Below are positions 1-5,845 of a stretch of DNA of 10,007 nt, piece after piece. A model generated the notes under the pieces. That model saw nothing but the letters and a program-made list of their open reading frames with translations. It did not search any database and was not told the DNA's origin. Source of the stretch: Labilithrix luteola (lineage in GTDB: Bacteria > Myxococcota_A > Polyangia > Polyangiales > Polyangiaceae); the NCBI GenBank assembly GCA_026225435.1, contig JAMFST010000449.1:1-10007 (forward strand). Direction: 5' to 3'. The position numbers and the translations under genes were made by a program. The stretch's first letter is position 1. The number at the start of each line of letters is the position of its first letter.

Positions 1-2
1 AC

Positions 3-1004
3 ATCAAGCCGGAGAACGTCTTCCTCGCACGCGACGGCGAGGGGCAGGTCACTCCCAAGGTGCTCGATTTCGGCATCTCCAAGCTCGATCTGCCGAAGGC
101 CCGGCTCATCACCCGCGACGGCGAGCTCCTCGGCACCCCCAGCTACATGTCGCCGGAGCAGGCGCGCTCGGCCGACGTGGACGGCCGCAGTGACCTCTTC
201 AACGTCGGCATCCTTTTGTACGAGATGCTCACCGGCTTCAACCCGTTTGCCGGGGAGGGGCTGCACGAGGTCATCGTCGCCATCCTCGAGCACGATCCGG
301 CGCCGCTGGCCGCGCACGGCGTCAGCATGGCGCTGGCGGCGGTCGTTGACCGCGCGCTCGCCAAGGATCCGAAGGATCGCTACGCCAGCGCGCGCGAGAT
401 GATCACCGCGCTGCGCGAGGCCACCGGTGACGGGCGGCAGACCTCGTCGCCCCAGCTGCACGTGAACACGCTGCAGCACCTGTCGACCATCCCGGCCCCC
501 GCGCCGCAGGCTCCGGGCGAGCAGCGCATGATGTCGATCGGTGACATGCGCGCCAGCTTCATCTCGGCGACCATCCCGCCGACGGAGGCTCCGGTGGCCG
601 AGGGGCGCTTCACCGGGTCGCGCCGCCGTCGCACCGGGATCGCGCTGCTCGCCGGCACCGCGGCGCTGGCCGCATGCGCCATGGGCTTCTCGGCGCCGAA
701 GCGTCCGAGCGGCACCCTCGCCACCTTCGGGCAGAACCCGGCAGCCACCGACGAGTCGACGGCGACCCTCGCGAGCGTGAAGAGCACGGTCCCGATGGCC
801 GCCGCCGCGCTGCCGGTACCCGCCGCGGCGGTCGCAGTGGCGCACGATGCGGGGGTCGTCGACAGCGACCCGACGACGGCGCACCCGCACGGCGACACCG
901 CCAGCGCCGGTCACGCCGCACCTTCACCTTCACCGTCAGCTTCGGACGCGCCGGCTCGCCACTCGGTCGGCCGCGGCGGGCTCGTTCGCGATCCTGGTTT
1001 CTGA
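3..1004 (+). CDS. Eukaryotic-like Ser/Thr protein kinase, C-terminal part with membrane anchor
   Basis: The reading frame is open at the left edge, so the N-lobe and the HRD part of the catalytic loop lie outside the window. The visible part begins with IKPEN of the catalytic loop (3-17). DFG follows (66-74), then SPE in place of APE at the end of the activation segment (150-158), and the Asp of subdomain IX (192) in a GRSDLFNVG context. These are hallmarks of Hanks-type kinases, which phosphorylate Ser/Thr on partner proteins. After the kinase fold comes a linker of about 60 residues, an Arg-rich stop-transfer cluster, one hydrophobic segment (about 633-695), and an Ala/Pro/Ser-rich tail of about 100 residues with no recognisable sensor domain. 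The topology implies a cytoplasmic kinase and a tail outside the inner membrane. A GTG at 60 falls inside the kinase core and is not a true start. The gene converges on the membrane protein at 1023-1712 with an 18 bp gap. Substrate unknown. Confidence 0.93.
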   Translation: MKPENVFLARDGEGQVTPKVLDFGISKLDLPKARLITRDGELLGTPSYMSPEQARSADVDGRSDLFNVGILLYEMLTGFNPFAGEGLHEVIVAILEHDPAPLAAHGVSMALAAVVDRALAKDPKDRYASAREMITALREATGDGRQTSSPQLHVNTLQHLSTIPAPAPQAPGEQRMMSIGDMRASFISATIPPTEAPVAEGRFTGSRRRRTGIALLAGTAALAACAMGFSAPKRPSGTLATFGQNPAATDESTATLASVKSTVPMAAAALPVPAAAVAVAHDAGVVDSDPTTAHPHGDTASAGHAAPSPSPSASDAPARHSVGRGGLVRDPGF

Positions 1005-1022
1005 CGCTTCGGCGATCAGCGC

Positions 1023-1712
1023 TCAGCGAGCGCGGTTGCGACGACCGGCAGCGTCGGCGGCGGCCGCCGGTTCCTCCTCGGGCGCGATCGGCGTGCCGGG
1101 AACGTGCGGAGCGACGCGCGCCCGGGGCGCCGGAGCCTCGTCCACGCGCATGCGCGGCAACGCGGCGTACGCCAGGAAGCGGAAGGAGATGACCCCCTCG
1201 TCGTCGAACTCCACGGTCAGCGTCTCCGGCTCGCGCTTGGCGAGATCGGTCAGCCAGGCGTCCACCGCCGGCTCGCCCATGCGCAGCTGGCCGGCGACGT
1301 CCTTGGCGGTGACGATGCCGCCGCGCTGACGGGCGATGGCGAGGATGGCCTTCATCCGCACCGCTTCTTCCTTCCGCTGCCCGCTCGACACCAGCGAGCG
1401 GCCGCTCATCACGAAGAGGAAGGTGAAGAAGACGGCGAAGGCGAGCGACGCGAGCGCGGCGATCCAGGGGGCCGGGCTGCCCGGCCAGAGCGCGTTGAAG
1501 AGGACGAACACCAGCGCGGAGAACAGCCCTCCGCAGGCGAGCACGATCCAGCCGATGATCTTCGCCACCGTGCCGCCGACCTGCGAAGGCTTGCCCGCCA
1601 TGGCCACCGCGGGCGCCGCCAGGGGGACGCGGGTGGCGCCGCACGCCGAGCAGTGAGCGACGTAGTCGCGGTAGACGAGCGGCGCGTCTTCACCGCAGCG
1701 CGGGCAGGGCAT
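1023..1712 (-). CDS. Zinc-ribbon, two-TM, winged-helix-like membrane protein of unknown function
   Basis: This predicted protein of 229 residues does not belong to a family I can name. Residues 3-24 carry two CxxC pairs (C3/C6 and C21/C24), a typical zinc ribbon. Two hydrophobic helices follow at about 52-72 and 83-103, joined by a short WPGSPAPW loop, so both ends should lie in the cytoplasm. Residues 117-175 read as a compact helical domain (RMKAILAIARQRGGIVTAKD, then a second helix ending in DAWLTDLAKR) followed by a beta-rich stretch (TLTVEFDDEGVISFRF). That pattern fits a winged-helix fold, here a suggestion from pattern only. The last 50 residues are Pro/Ala/Arg-rich and probably disordered. 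The ATG at 1712 has no clear Shine-Dalgarno. The gene is divergent from the gcvR-like gene (54 bp gap). It could be a membrane-tethered regulator or a scaffold; there is no direct evidence for DNA binding. Confidence 0.85.
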   Translation of the reverse strand: MPCPRCGEDAPLVYRDYVAHCSACGATRVPLAAPAVAMAGKPSQVGGTVAKIIGWIVLACGGLFSALVFVLFNALWPGSPAPWIAALASLAFAVFFTFLFVMSGRSLVSSGQRKEEAVRMKAILAIARQRGGIVTAKDVAGQLRMGEPAVDAWLTDLAKREPETLTVEFDDEGVISFRFLAYAALPRMRVDEAPAPRARVAPHVPGTPIAPEEEPAAAADAAGRRNRAR

Positions 1713-1754
1713 CGTGACCGCATGATGTCATGTCCGGCGCACCCGCTACCGAGG

Positions 1755-1760
1755 CATAAT
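1755..1760 (+). promoter_or_regulatory. Candidate -10 element of a leaderless promoter
   Basis: CATAAT matches the sigma-70 -10 consensus at five of six positions and ends 6 nt before the ATG at 1767. Transcription would then start at or next to the A of the start codon, giving a leaderless mRNA, consistent with the lack of a Shine-Dalgarno there. No good -35 hexamer is visible 16-18 bp upstream. Confidence 0.45.
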
Positions 1761-1766
1761 GAGCCC

Positions 1767-2321
1767 ATGAACGCCGAAGTCGACGACCAGTACCTGGTTC
1801 TCTCCGCGCTCGGTCCGGATCGCCCCGGGCTCGTCAGCCAGGTGACCCGCCACCTCACCGAGCACGGGGGCAACATCGAGGACAGCCGCATGGCCGTGCT
1901 GGGGGGCGAGTTCGGCATGCTCGTGCTCGTGCGCGCGACCGCCAGCGAGATCCGGCGCATCGAGGCCGAGCTGTCGCGGCTGGAGACCGAGACAGGGTTG
2001 AAGATCATCACCCGCCCGACCAAGAGCCCCGAAGCGCACCGGCGCGCCACGTCGATCCCGGTGGCCATCACCGCCGACGCCATCGACCACGAGGGGATCG
2101 TCAATGCGGTCTCGACCGCGCTGCACCTGCTCGAGGTGAACATCGTCTCGCTCGAGACGAGCTCGTACAACGCGCCCATCACCGGGTCGCCGCTCTTCCG
2201 CCTCGAGGCCAAGGTGGACGTGCCGCGCGACGTGACCGTGCCGAATCTGCGCAAGCGGCTCGACGAAGTGGCCGAACGCCTCAACATCGACATCGACGTG
2301 CGCGCCGTCGTCGGGCGCTAG
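1767..2321 (+). CDS. GcvR-like protein with two ACT domains
   Basis: The 184-residue product has the size and layout of GcvR-type proteins (E. coli GcvR is about 190 residues): two ACT domains in tandem and nothing else. The first (about 8-85) opens with LSALGPDRPGLVSQVTRHLT, the classic ACT loop-helix with a Gly at the ligand-binding turn, and continues with GGNIEDSRM. The second (about 93-180) has a divergent DHEGIVNAVSTAL helix followed by NIVSLET. ACT domains bind amino acids. E. coli GcvR represses glycine cleavage genes in response to glycine by binding the LysR-type protein GcvA rather than DNA. No gcv genes are in view, but serA follows two genes downstream, which supports a role around serine/glycine. 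The frame is open far upstream, but ATG 1767 is where similarity begins and it sits just after a -10-like hexamer. The symbol is left blank because partner and target are unknown. Confidence 0.88.
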   Translation: MNAEVDDQYLVLSALGPDRPGLVSQVTRHLTEHGGNIEDSRMAVLGGEFGMLVLVRATASEIRRIEAELSRLETETGLKIITRPTKSPEAHRRATSIPVAITADAIDHEGIVNAVSTALHLLEVNIVSLETSSYNAPITGSPLFRLEAKVDVPRDVTVPNLRKRLDEVAERLNIDIDVRAVVGR

Positions 2322-2325
2322 CGCC
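2314..2325. repeat. Perfect 12-bp palindrome spanning the gcvR-like stop codon
   Basis: GGCGCTAGCGCC is self-complementary and contains the TAG stop (2319-2321) at its centre. As RNA it could form only a 4-bp stem with a CUAG loop. It might contribute to a transcript 3' end together with the hairpin at 2332-2356, or be chance in GC-rich DNA. Confidence 0.4.
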
Positions 2326-2331
2326 GACAAA

Positions 2332-2356
2332 GCGCGGAAACGGCCCTTTCCGGCGC
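2332..2356 (+). terminator. Candidate hairpin downstream of the gcvR-like gene
   Basis: GCGCGGAAA (2332-2340) pairs with TTTCCGGCGC (2347-2356) around the six-base loop CGGCCC. This gives nine base pairs with one bulged G at 2353. The hairpin starts 11 nt after the stop codon. There is no following T-tract, so it is not a canonical intrinsic terminator. It may protect the 3' end, attenuate read-through into the glycine-zipper gene, or act in a Rho-dependent setting. Confidence 0.4.
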
Positions 2357-2384
2357 GGGTGGCGCGGGCGATGCAACGCCGGGG

Positions 2385-2391
2385 GGAGAGG
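2385..2391 (+). promoter_or_regulatory. Shine-Dalgarno that fixes the glycine-zipper start
   Basis: GGAGAGG lies 8 nt before the ATG at 2400. A GTG at 2391 is in frame but overlaps this site, so the ATG is the better start. This is one of only two strong Shine-Dalgarno sequences in the window. Confidence 0.65.
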
Positions 2392-2399
2392 TGAGACCC

Positions 2400-2807
2400 A
2401 TGGACCGCACGCCCATCCAGAATTCGCAGGACCAGACCGGCATCCCCCCGGTCCACGCGCACACCACCGCGACCTCTGCCGCCACCGGCGCGATGACCGG
2501 CGCTGCGGCGGGTGGGGTCACGGGCTCCATCGCCGGGCCGCCCGGCGCTCTCGCCGGAGCGATCATCGGCGCGGCCGTCGGTGCCGTCGCCGGCGCGGTC
2601 ATGAACAGCGCAGAGCAGGCCGTGGAGGCGCGCGACCGCGAGCTCGACGCGGAGATCGGCGTCAGCGGCGGCGACATGGGCGCCGCCCACGCGAGCGACC
2701 CGAAGGCGCGCATCGGCGCTTTTTCCGGCGCTTCCGGCGGCGCCGGCACCGCGGTCGACCGCGAGTCGCGGCCGGCAGACGGGCCGCTCTCGGCCGGCGA
2801 CGCGTAG
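2400..2807 (+). CDS. Glycine-zipper protein, function unknown
   Basis: The 135-residue product contains two glycine-zipper helices. Gly occupies 30, 34, 38, 42 and 46, then a PP break at 47-48, then Gly at 49, 53, 57, 61 and 65, all at exact four-residue spacing among Ala, Ile and Val. Such GxxxG runs pack helices tightly in membranes, and a helix-turn-helix membrane hairpin is the natural reading. There is no signal peptide; the N-terminal 29 residues are polar and Thr/His-rich. The rest is a charged helix (EQAVEARDRELDAEIG) and a Gly/Ser/Ala-rich tail that is probably disordered. Glycine-zipper proteins of this size occur as small membrane, envelope-stress and bacteriocin-like proteins, so the class does not give a function. 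The gene sits 78 bp after the gcvR-like gene and 83 bp before serA and may be co-transcribed with either. Confidence 0.8.
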   Translation: MDRTPIQNSQDQTGIPPVHAHTTATSAATGAMTGAAAGGVTGSIAGPPGALAGAIIGAAVGAVAGAVMNSAEQAVEARDRELDAEIGVSGGDMGAAHASDPKARIGAFSGASGGAGTAVDRESRPADGPLSAGDA

Positions 2808-2841
2808 CCGGAGCCTCGCGCCAGCCCGTGCCGCAGCGACA

Positions 2842-2856
2842 CGTCACGGTTTGACG
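2842..2856. promoter_or_regulatory. Inverted repeat overlapping a -35-like hexamer upstream of serA
   Basis: CGTCA (2842-2846) and TGACG (2852-2856) are perfect inverted arms with a 5-bp spacer. The right half overlaps TTGACG (2851-2856), a five-of-six match to the -35 consensus, 34 bp before the serA ATG. The best downstream A/T-rich spot is GGTAAGAA (2876-2883), which is a poor -10 at poor spacing. The region could hold a serA promoter with an operator over it; this is tentative. Confidence 0.3.
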
Positions 2857-2890
2857 CGACGCAGGGCGCAAATCGGGTAAGAACCCCCGC

Positions 2891-4096
2891 ATGCAAGGTG
2901 CTCGGGTTCTCCTCCTCGAAAACATCCACGCCAGCGCGGTCGAGCTCTTCAAGGGCGAAGGCTTCGAGGTCGAGTCGGTCGCGACGGCGCTCAAGGAAGA
3001 CGAGCTCGTCGCGAAGCTCGCCGGGGTGCAGGTGCTCGGCATCCGCTCCAAGACGCAGGTGACCGAGAAGGTCTTCGCCGCGGCGAAGGACCTCGTCACC
3101 CTCGGCTGCTTCTGCATCGGGACCAACCAGGTGGAGCTGGAGGCGGGCGCCAAGGCGGGCGTCGCCGTCTTCAACGCGCCGTTCAGCAACACGCGCAGCG
3201 TCGCCGAGCTGATCATCTGCGAGGTCATCGCGCTCTCGCGTCACCTCACCGATCGCACGCGCGAGGTCCACGAGGGGAAGTGGCGCAAGATCGCCGCCGG
3301 CGCGCACGAGATCCGCGGCAAGACGCTGGGCATCATCGGCTACGGGCACATCGGCTCGCAGGTGAGCGTGCTGGCCGAGGCGATGGGCATGCGCGTCCTC
3401 TTCTGGGACGTGATGACCAAGCTGCCGATGGGCAACGCGCGCCCGGCCGCCTCGCTCGGCGAGGTCCTCGCCGAGGCCGACTTCGTCACCCTCCACGTGC
3501 CCGAGACGCCGCAGACCAAGCGCATGTTCGGGCAGCCGGAGCTCGCCCAGATGAAGAAGGGCTCGCACCTCCTCAACGCCAGCCGCGGCACCGTCGTGGA
3601 CATCGGCGCGCTGGCGGCGGCGCTCTCCTCGGGGCACCTCGCGGGCGCGGCGGTCGACGTCTACCCGGAGGAGCCGGAGGCGAACAACGACGCCTTCGCC
3701 TCGCCGCTGCGCGGCCTCGCCAACATGATCCTCACGCCCCACGTCGGCGGCTCCACGATGGAGGCGCAGGCCTCGATCGGGCGCGAGGTGGCGACGTCGC
3801 TCACCAAGTTCCTCAAGCAGGGGGCGACCACCGGTTCGGTGAACCTCCCGCAGATCGAGCTGCCGCTCACCCGCGGGACCCACCGCATCCTCAACGTGCA
3901 CCGCAACGTGCCCGGCGTTTTGCGCGACGTGAACAAGATCGTCAGTGATCGCAACGCCAACATCCGTAGCCAGGTCCTCGCGACCGACTCCAACATCGGC
4001 TACCTGGTGATGGATCTCGACCAGGACGTGTCGAACGACGTCATGGTGGCGATGAGCGCGCTGCCGACGTCGATCAAGACGCGCTTCGTCTACTGA
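2891..4096 (+). CDS. serA: D-3-phosphoglycerate dehydrogenase (first step of L-serine synthesis)
   Basis: SerA oxidises 3-phosphoglycerate to 3-phosphohydroxypyruvate with NAD+, in the cytoplasm. The 401 residues match the E. coli-type enzyme (about 410), not the longer form with an intervening domain. The substrate domain is split (about 1-105 and 295-330) around the NAD Rossmann domain, with GYGHIG at 150-155. Catalytic residues are R232 (NASRGTVVD), E261 (YPEEP) and H284 (TPHVGGST), all at a constant offset of eight from the E. coli R240/E269/H292. The C-terminal ACT domain (about 331-401) keeps H337, N339 and N357, the counterparts of the E. coli serine-binding H344/N346/N364, so feedback inhibition by L-serine is expected. 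Enzymes of this type can also reduce 2-oxoglutarate to D-2-hydroxyglutarate, which is relevant to the flavoprotein at 6623-8038. No good Shine-Dalgarno precedes the ATG. The 3' end overlaps the converging SDR gene by 23 bp. Confidence 0.97.
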   Translation: MQGARVLLLENIHASAVELFKGEGFEVESVATALKEDELVAKLAGVQVLGIRSKTQVTEKVFAAAKDLVTLGCFCIGTNQVELEAGAKAGVAVFNAPFSNTRSVAELIICEVIALSRHLTDRTREVHEGKWRKIAAGAHEIRGKTLGIIGYGHIGSQVSVLAEAMGMRVLFWDVMTKLPMGNARPAASLGEVLAEADFVTLHVPETPQTKRMFGQPELAQMKKGSHLLNASRGTVVDIGALAAALSSGHLAGAAVDVYPEEPEANNDAFASPLRGLANMILTPHVGGSTMEAQASIGREVATSLTKFLKQGATTGSVNLPQIELPLTRGTHRILNVHRNVPGVLRDVNKIVSDRNANIRSQVLATDSNIGYLVMDLDQDVSNDVMVAMSALPTSIKTRFVY

Positions 4097-4889
4097 GCTG
4101 CGGCACCGACGGCGGGCGGACCATCCGCTCCGCCACCACCGCCGTCCACGAGCGGGGGAAGAAGCGGCTCGTCTGCGCGAGCAGGTAGTTCTTCATCCCG
4201 GTGATCACGTAGCTGCGGTCGCGCTCGAGGGCGCGTAGCCCCGTCGCGACCACCCCCTCGGGCGTCGCCTTGGCGTTGCCGGCGGCTGCTTCCTCGCCCG
4301 CGTGAGCGAAGAAGGCCGTCTCGGTCGCGCCCGGGCAGAGGCACAGGACGCGCACGCCGGAGCGACGGTTCTCGGCCCACAGCGCCTCGGAGAACGAGAG
4401 GACGAAGGCCTTGGTCGCGCCGTACACCGCCATGTACGGGATCGGCTGGAAGGAGGCGATCGAGGCCACGTTCACGATCGACCCGCGACCGCGCGCCACC
4501 ATCTCGGGGAGGTAGGCGTAGGTCAGCTCGGTGAGCGCGGCGACGTTGAGCGCGATCCCCTCGAGGTGCTTGGCGACCGGCACGTCGACGAAGACGCCGA
4601 AGTTTCCCAGGCCCGCGTTGTTGATCAGGATGTCGACCTGGAGCTTGCGTGCCGCGGTCTCCGCGCGGATCCGCTGCACCGCGCCGGCGGCGGTGAGATC
4701 GGCGGCGATCACCTCCACCCGCACCCCGTGATCTCGGGTCAGCTCGCCGGCGAGCTTCTCCAGCTTGTCCGCCGAGCGTGCCACCAGCACCAGCGTCGCC
4801 TTCTTCGCCGCCAGCTGGCGGGCGAAGGCCCGGCCGATCCCTTCCGAGGCGCCGGTGATCAGCGCGACCTGTCCTTGATACGTCGTCAT
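4074..4889 (-). CDS. Short-chain dehydrogenase/reductase (classical SDR)
   Basis: This 271-residue protein is a classical SDR, a cytoplasmic NAD(P)H-dependent oxidoreductase. It has the cofactor motif TGASEGIG (12-19), the NNAG motif (90-93), and the full catalytic tetrad N115, S143, Y156 and K160 (YGATK). R38 after the second beta strand favours NADP(H). After the active site, PGATET and a long helical C-terminus (about 200-271) resemble the broad DltE/COG0300-type SDRs that reduce ketones or aldehydes. The substrate cannot be read from sequence. The frame extends upstream to 4946, but that would run into the LysR gene, and similarity begins at the ATG at 4889. It is divergent from the LysR-type gene with a 38 bp gap, the classical arrangement of a LysR regulator and its target. 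Its C-terminus overlaps the end of serA. Confidence 0.93.
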   Translation of the reverse strand: MTTYQGQVALITGASEGIGRAFARQLAAKKATLVLVARSADKLEKLAGELTRDHGVRVEVIAADLTAAGAVQRIRAETAARKLQVDILINNAGLGNFGVFVDVPVAKHLEGIALNVAALTELTYAYLPEMVARGRGSIVNVASIASFQPIPYMAVYGATKAFVLSFSEALWAENRRSGVRVLCLCPGATETAFFAHAGEEAAAGNAKATPEGVVATGLRALERDRSYVITGMKNYLLAQTSRFFPRSWTAVVAERMVRPPSVPQLSRRSAS

Positions 4890-4927
4890 GAGAGCAGCGT
4901 GCGGTGGATTTCCAGGAACGGGAAGCC

Positions 4928-5845
4928 ATGCGAAGCTGGTTTGCACGGATGAAAACCTCGGGCTCCCCCAGCTGGGAAGATCTGCGCGTGCTGCTGTCGG
5001 TCGCGCGGACCCGCAGCTTCCTCGCCGCCGGGCGCGCGCTCGGTCTGTCGACCTCCACGGTGGCGCGGCGGATCTCGGCGCTCGAACAGCAGCTGGGGAT
5101 GGCGCTGGTGGCCCGCGGAGCTGCCGGAGCGACGGTGGAGGCGAGCGCGACGGCGTTCCTCGCGCTGGCCGAGCGGATCGAGATCGAGCTGGCAGCGGCC
5201 GCGCGCGAGGCCCGGCGGCAAGGGGATTCGCTGGCCGGCACCGTGCGCATCTCGGTGGGGGAGGGCTCGGCCCCCTTCGTCGCCGACGCCATGGCGCGCT
5301 TCCGCCAGGAGCACCCGGAGACGTTCGTGGAGCTGGCGGTGGAGTGGCGCATGGCCGATCTGGCGAGGCGCGAGGCGGACATCGCCATCCGGCTCGCGCC
5401 GACGCGCTCGGCCGCCACCGTGGCGCGCAAGATGGGGGAGCTGACCTTCGCGCTCTACGGCAGCCGGGAGTACCTGCGTCGGGCTCGCGTGAAGCGAGCG
5501 CGCGCCGGCGACTTCGGTCGCTACGACTTCGTCAGCTACGACACCGGCCACGACGACGAGACGGAGATGGGCTGGCTGCGGGGCAACGGCGCGACGCGCT
5601 TCACCTTCCTCTCCACCAGCCTCGAAGGGATCCTCGCCGGGGTGAACGCCGGACACGGTCTGGCGCTGCTGCCCGAGCTGCTGGCGCAGGACAACCCGGC
5701 GCTCGCCCGGGTGCCGACGGACGATCTCCCGCCGCCGGTGCCGGTGTACCTGGCCTACGCGCGCGAGCGGCGGAACGTGCCGCGCGTGCGGGCCATCGTC
5801 GACCACCTGCGCACCGAGCTCACGGCGCGGCTGGCGGTGCGGTGA
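4928..5845 (+). CDS. LysR-type transcriptional regulator
   Basis: At 305 residues this has the usual length of a LysR-type regulator. The N-terminal winged helix-turn-helix spans about 16-75 (SWEDLRVLLSVA, then the recognition helix STSTVARRISALEQQLG). A linker helix follows, and an effector-binding domain begins near 104 (GTVRISVGEG) with the usual two-lobed periplasmic-binding-protein pattern, including the ADIAIRLAP and GHGLALLP stretches. LysR regulators bind DNA as tetramers and usually control a divergent neighbour, so the SDR gene is the likely target. The ATG at 4928 is preceded by AGGAA at 10 nt. A GTG at 4904 and an ATG at 4949 are in-frame alternatives, and both retain the helix-turn-helix. 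Although a GcvR-like protein lies nearby, nothing in the sequence marks this regulator as GcvA. The 3' end overlaps the lipoprotein gene by 26 bp. Confidence 0.94.
   Translation: MRSWFARMKTSGSPSWEDLRVLLSVARTRSFLAAGRALGLSTSTVARRISALEQQLGMALVARGAAGATVEASATAFLALAERIEIELAAAAREARRQGDSLAGTVRISVGEGSAPFVADAMARFRQEHPETFVELAVEWRMADLARREADIAIRLAPTRSAATVARKMGELTFALYGSREYLRRARVKRARAGDFGRYDFVSYDTGHDDETEMGWLRGNGATRFTFLSTSLEGILAGVNAGHGLALLPELLAQDNPALARVPTDDLPPPVPVYLAYARERRNVPRVRAIVDHLRTELTARLAVR

Noticed and set aside
898..1004. Frameshift in the kinase tail, since the next frame also reads through with a Ser/Arg-rich product
   Set aside because: The tail is low-complexity in all frames and the in-frame end is plausible, so no frameshift can be supported from sequence alone.
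1019..1033. Six-bp inverted repeat GCGCTC-AGC-GAGCGC at the kinase/membrane-protein junction as a shared terminator
   Set aside because: The stem is short, the loop is only 3 nt, there is no T-tract on either strand, and most of it lies in the coding end of the membrane protein gene.
610..1644. Long minus-strand frame of 344 codons antisense to the kinase tail and overlapping the membrane protein gene
   Set aside because: The product is Arg/Ala/Pro-rich low-complexity sequence with no motif. Such frames arise from the GC-rich third positions of the real genes on this stretch.
2318..3901. Minus-strand frame of 527 codons antisense to serA
   Set aside because: It is a shadow of serA and the glycine-zipper gene, whose own frames show complete catalytic or glycine patterns. 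Its composition (Arg, Ala, His, Glu repeats) is typical of antisense translation.
4904..4930. GTG at 4904 as the LysR start
   Set aside because: It has no Shine-Dalgarno and would leave only a 14-bp gap to the divergent SDR start. The ATG at 4928 has AGGAA at suitable distance and gives a normal family length.
4090..5430. Minus-strand frame of 446 codons spanning the SDR and LysR genes
   Set aside because: It is out of frame with the SDR and antisense to the LysR gene, with Arg/Gly-rich composition and no domain.
4928..5845. LysR regulator as GcvA, partner of the GcvR-like protein
   Set aside because: The helix-turn-helix and effector domain show no GcvA-specific resemblance that I can see, and its divergent partner is an SDR gene. 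Kept only as a generic LysR-type regulator.
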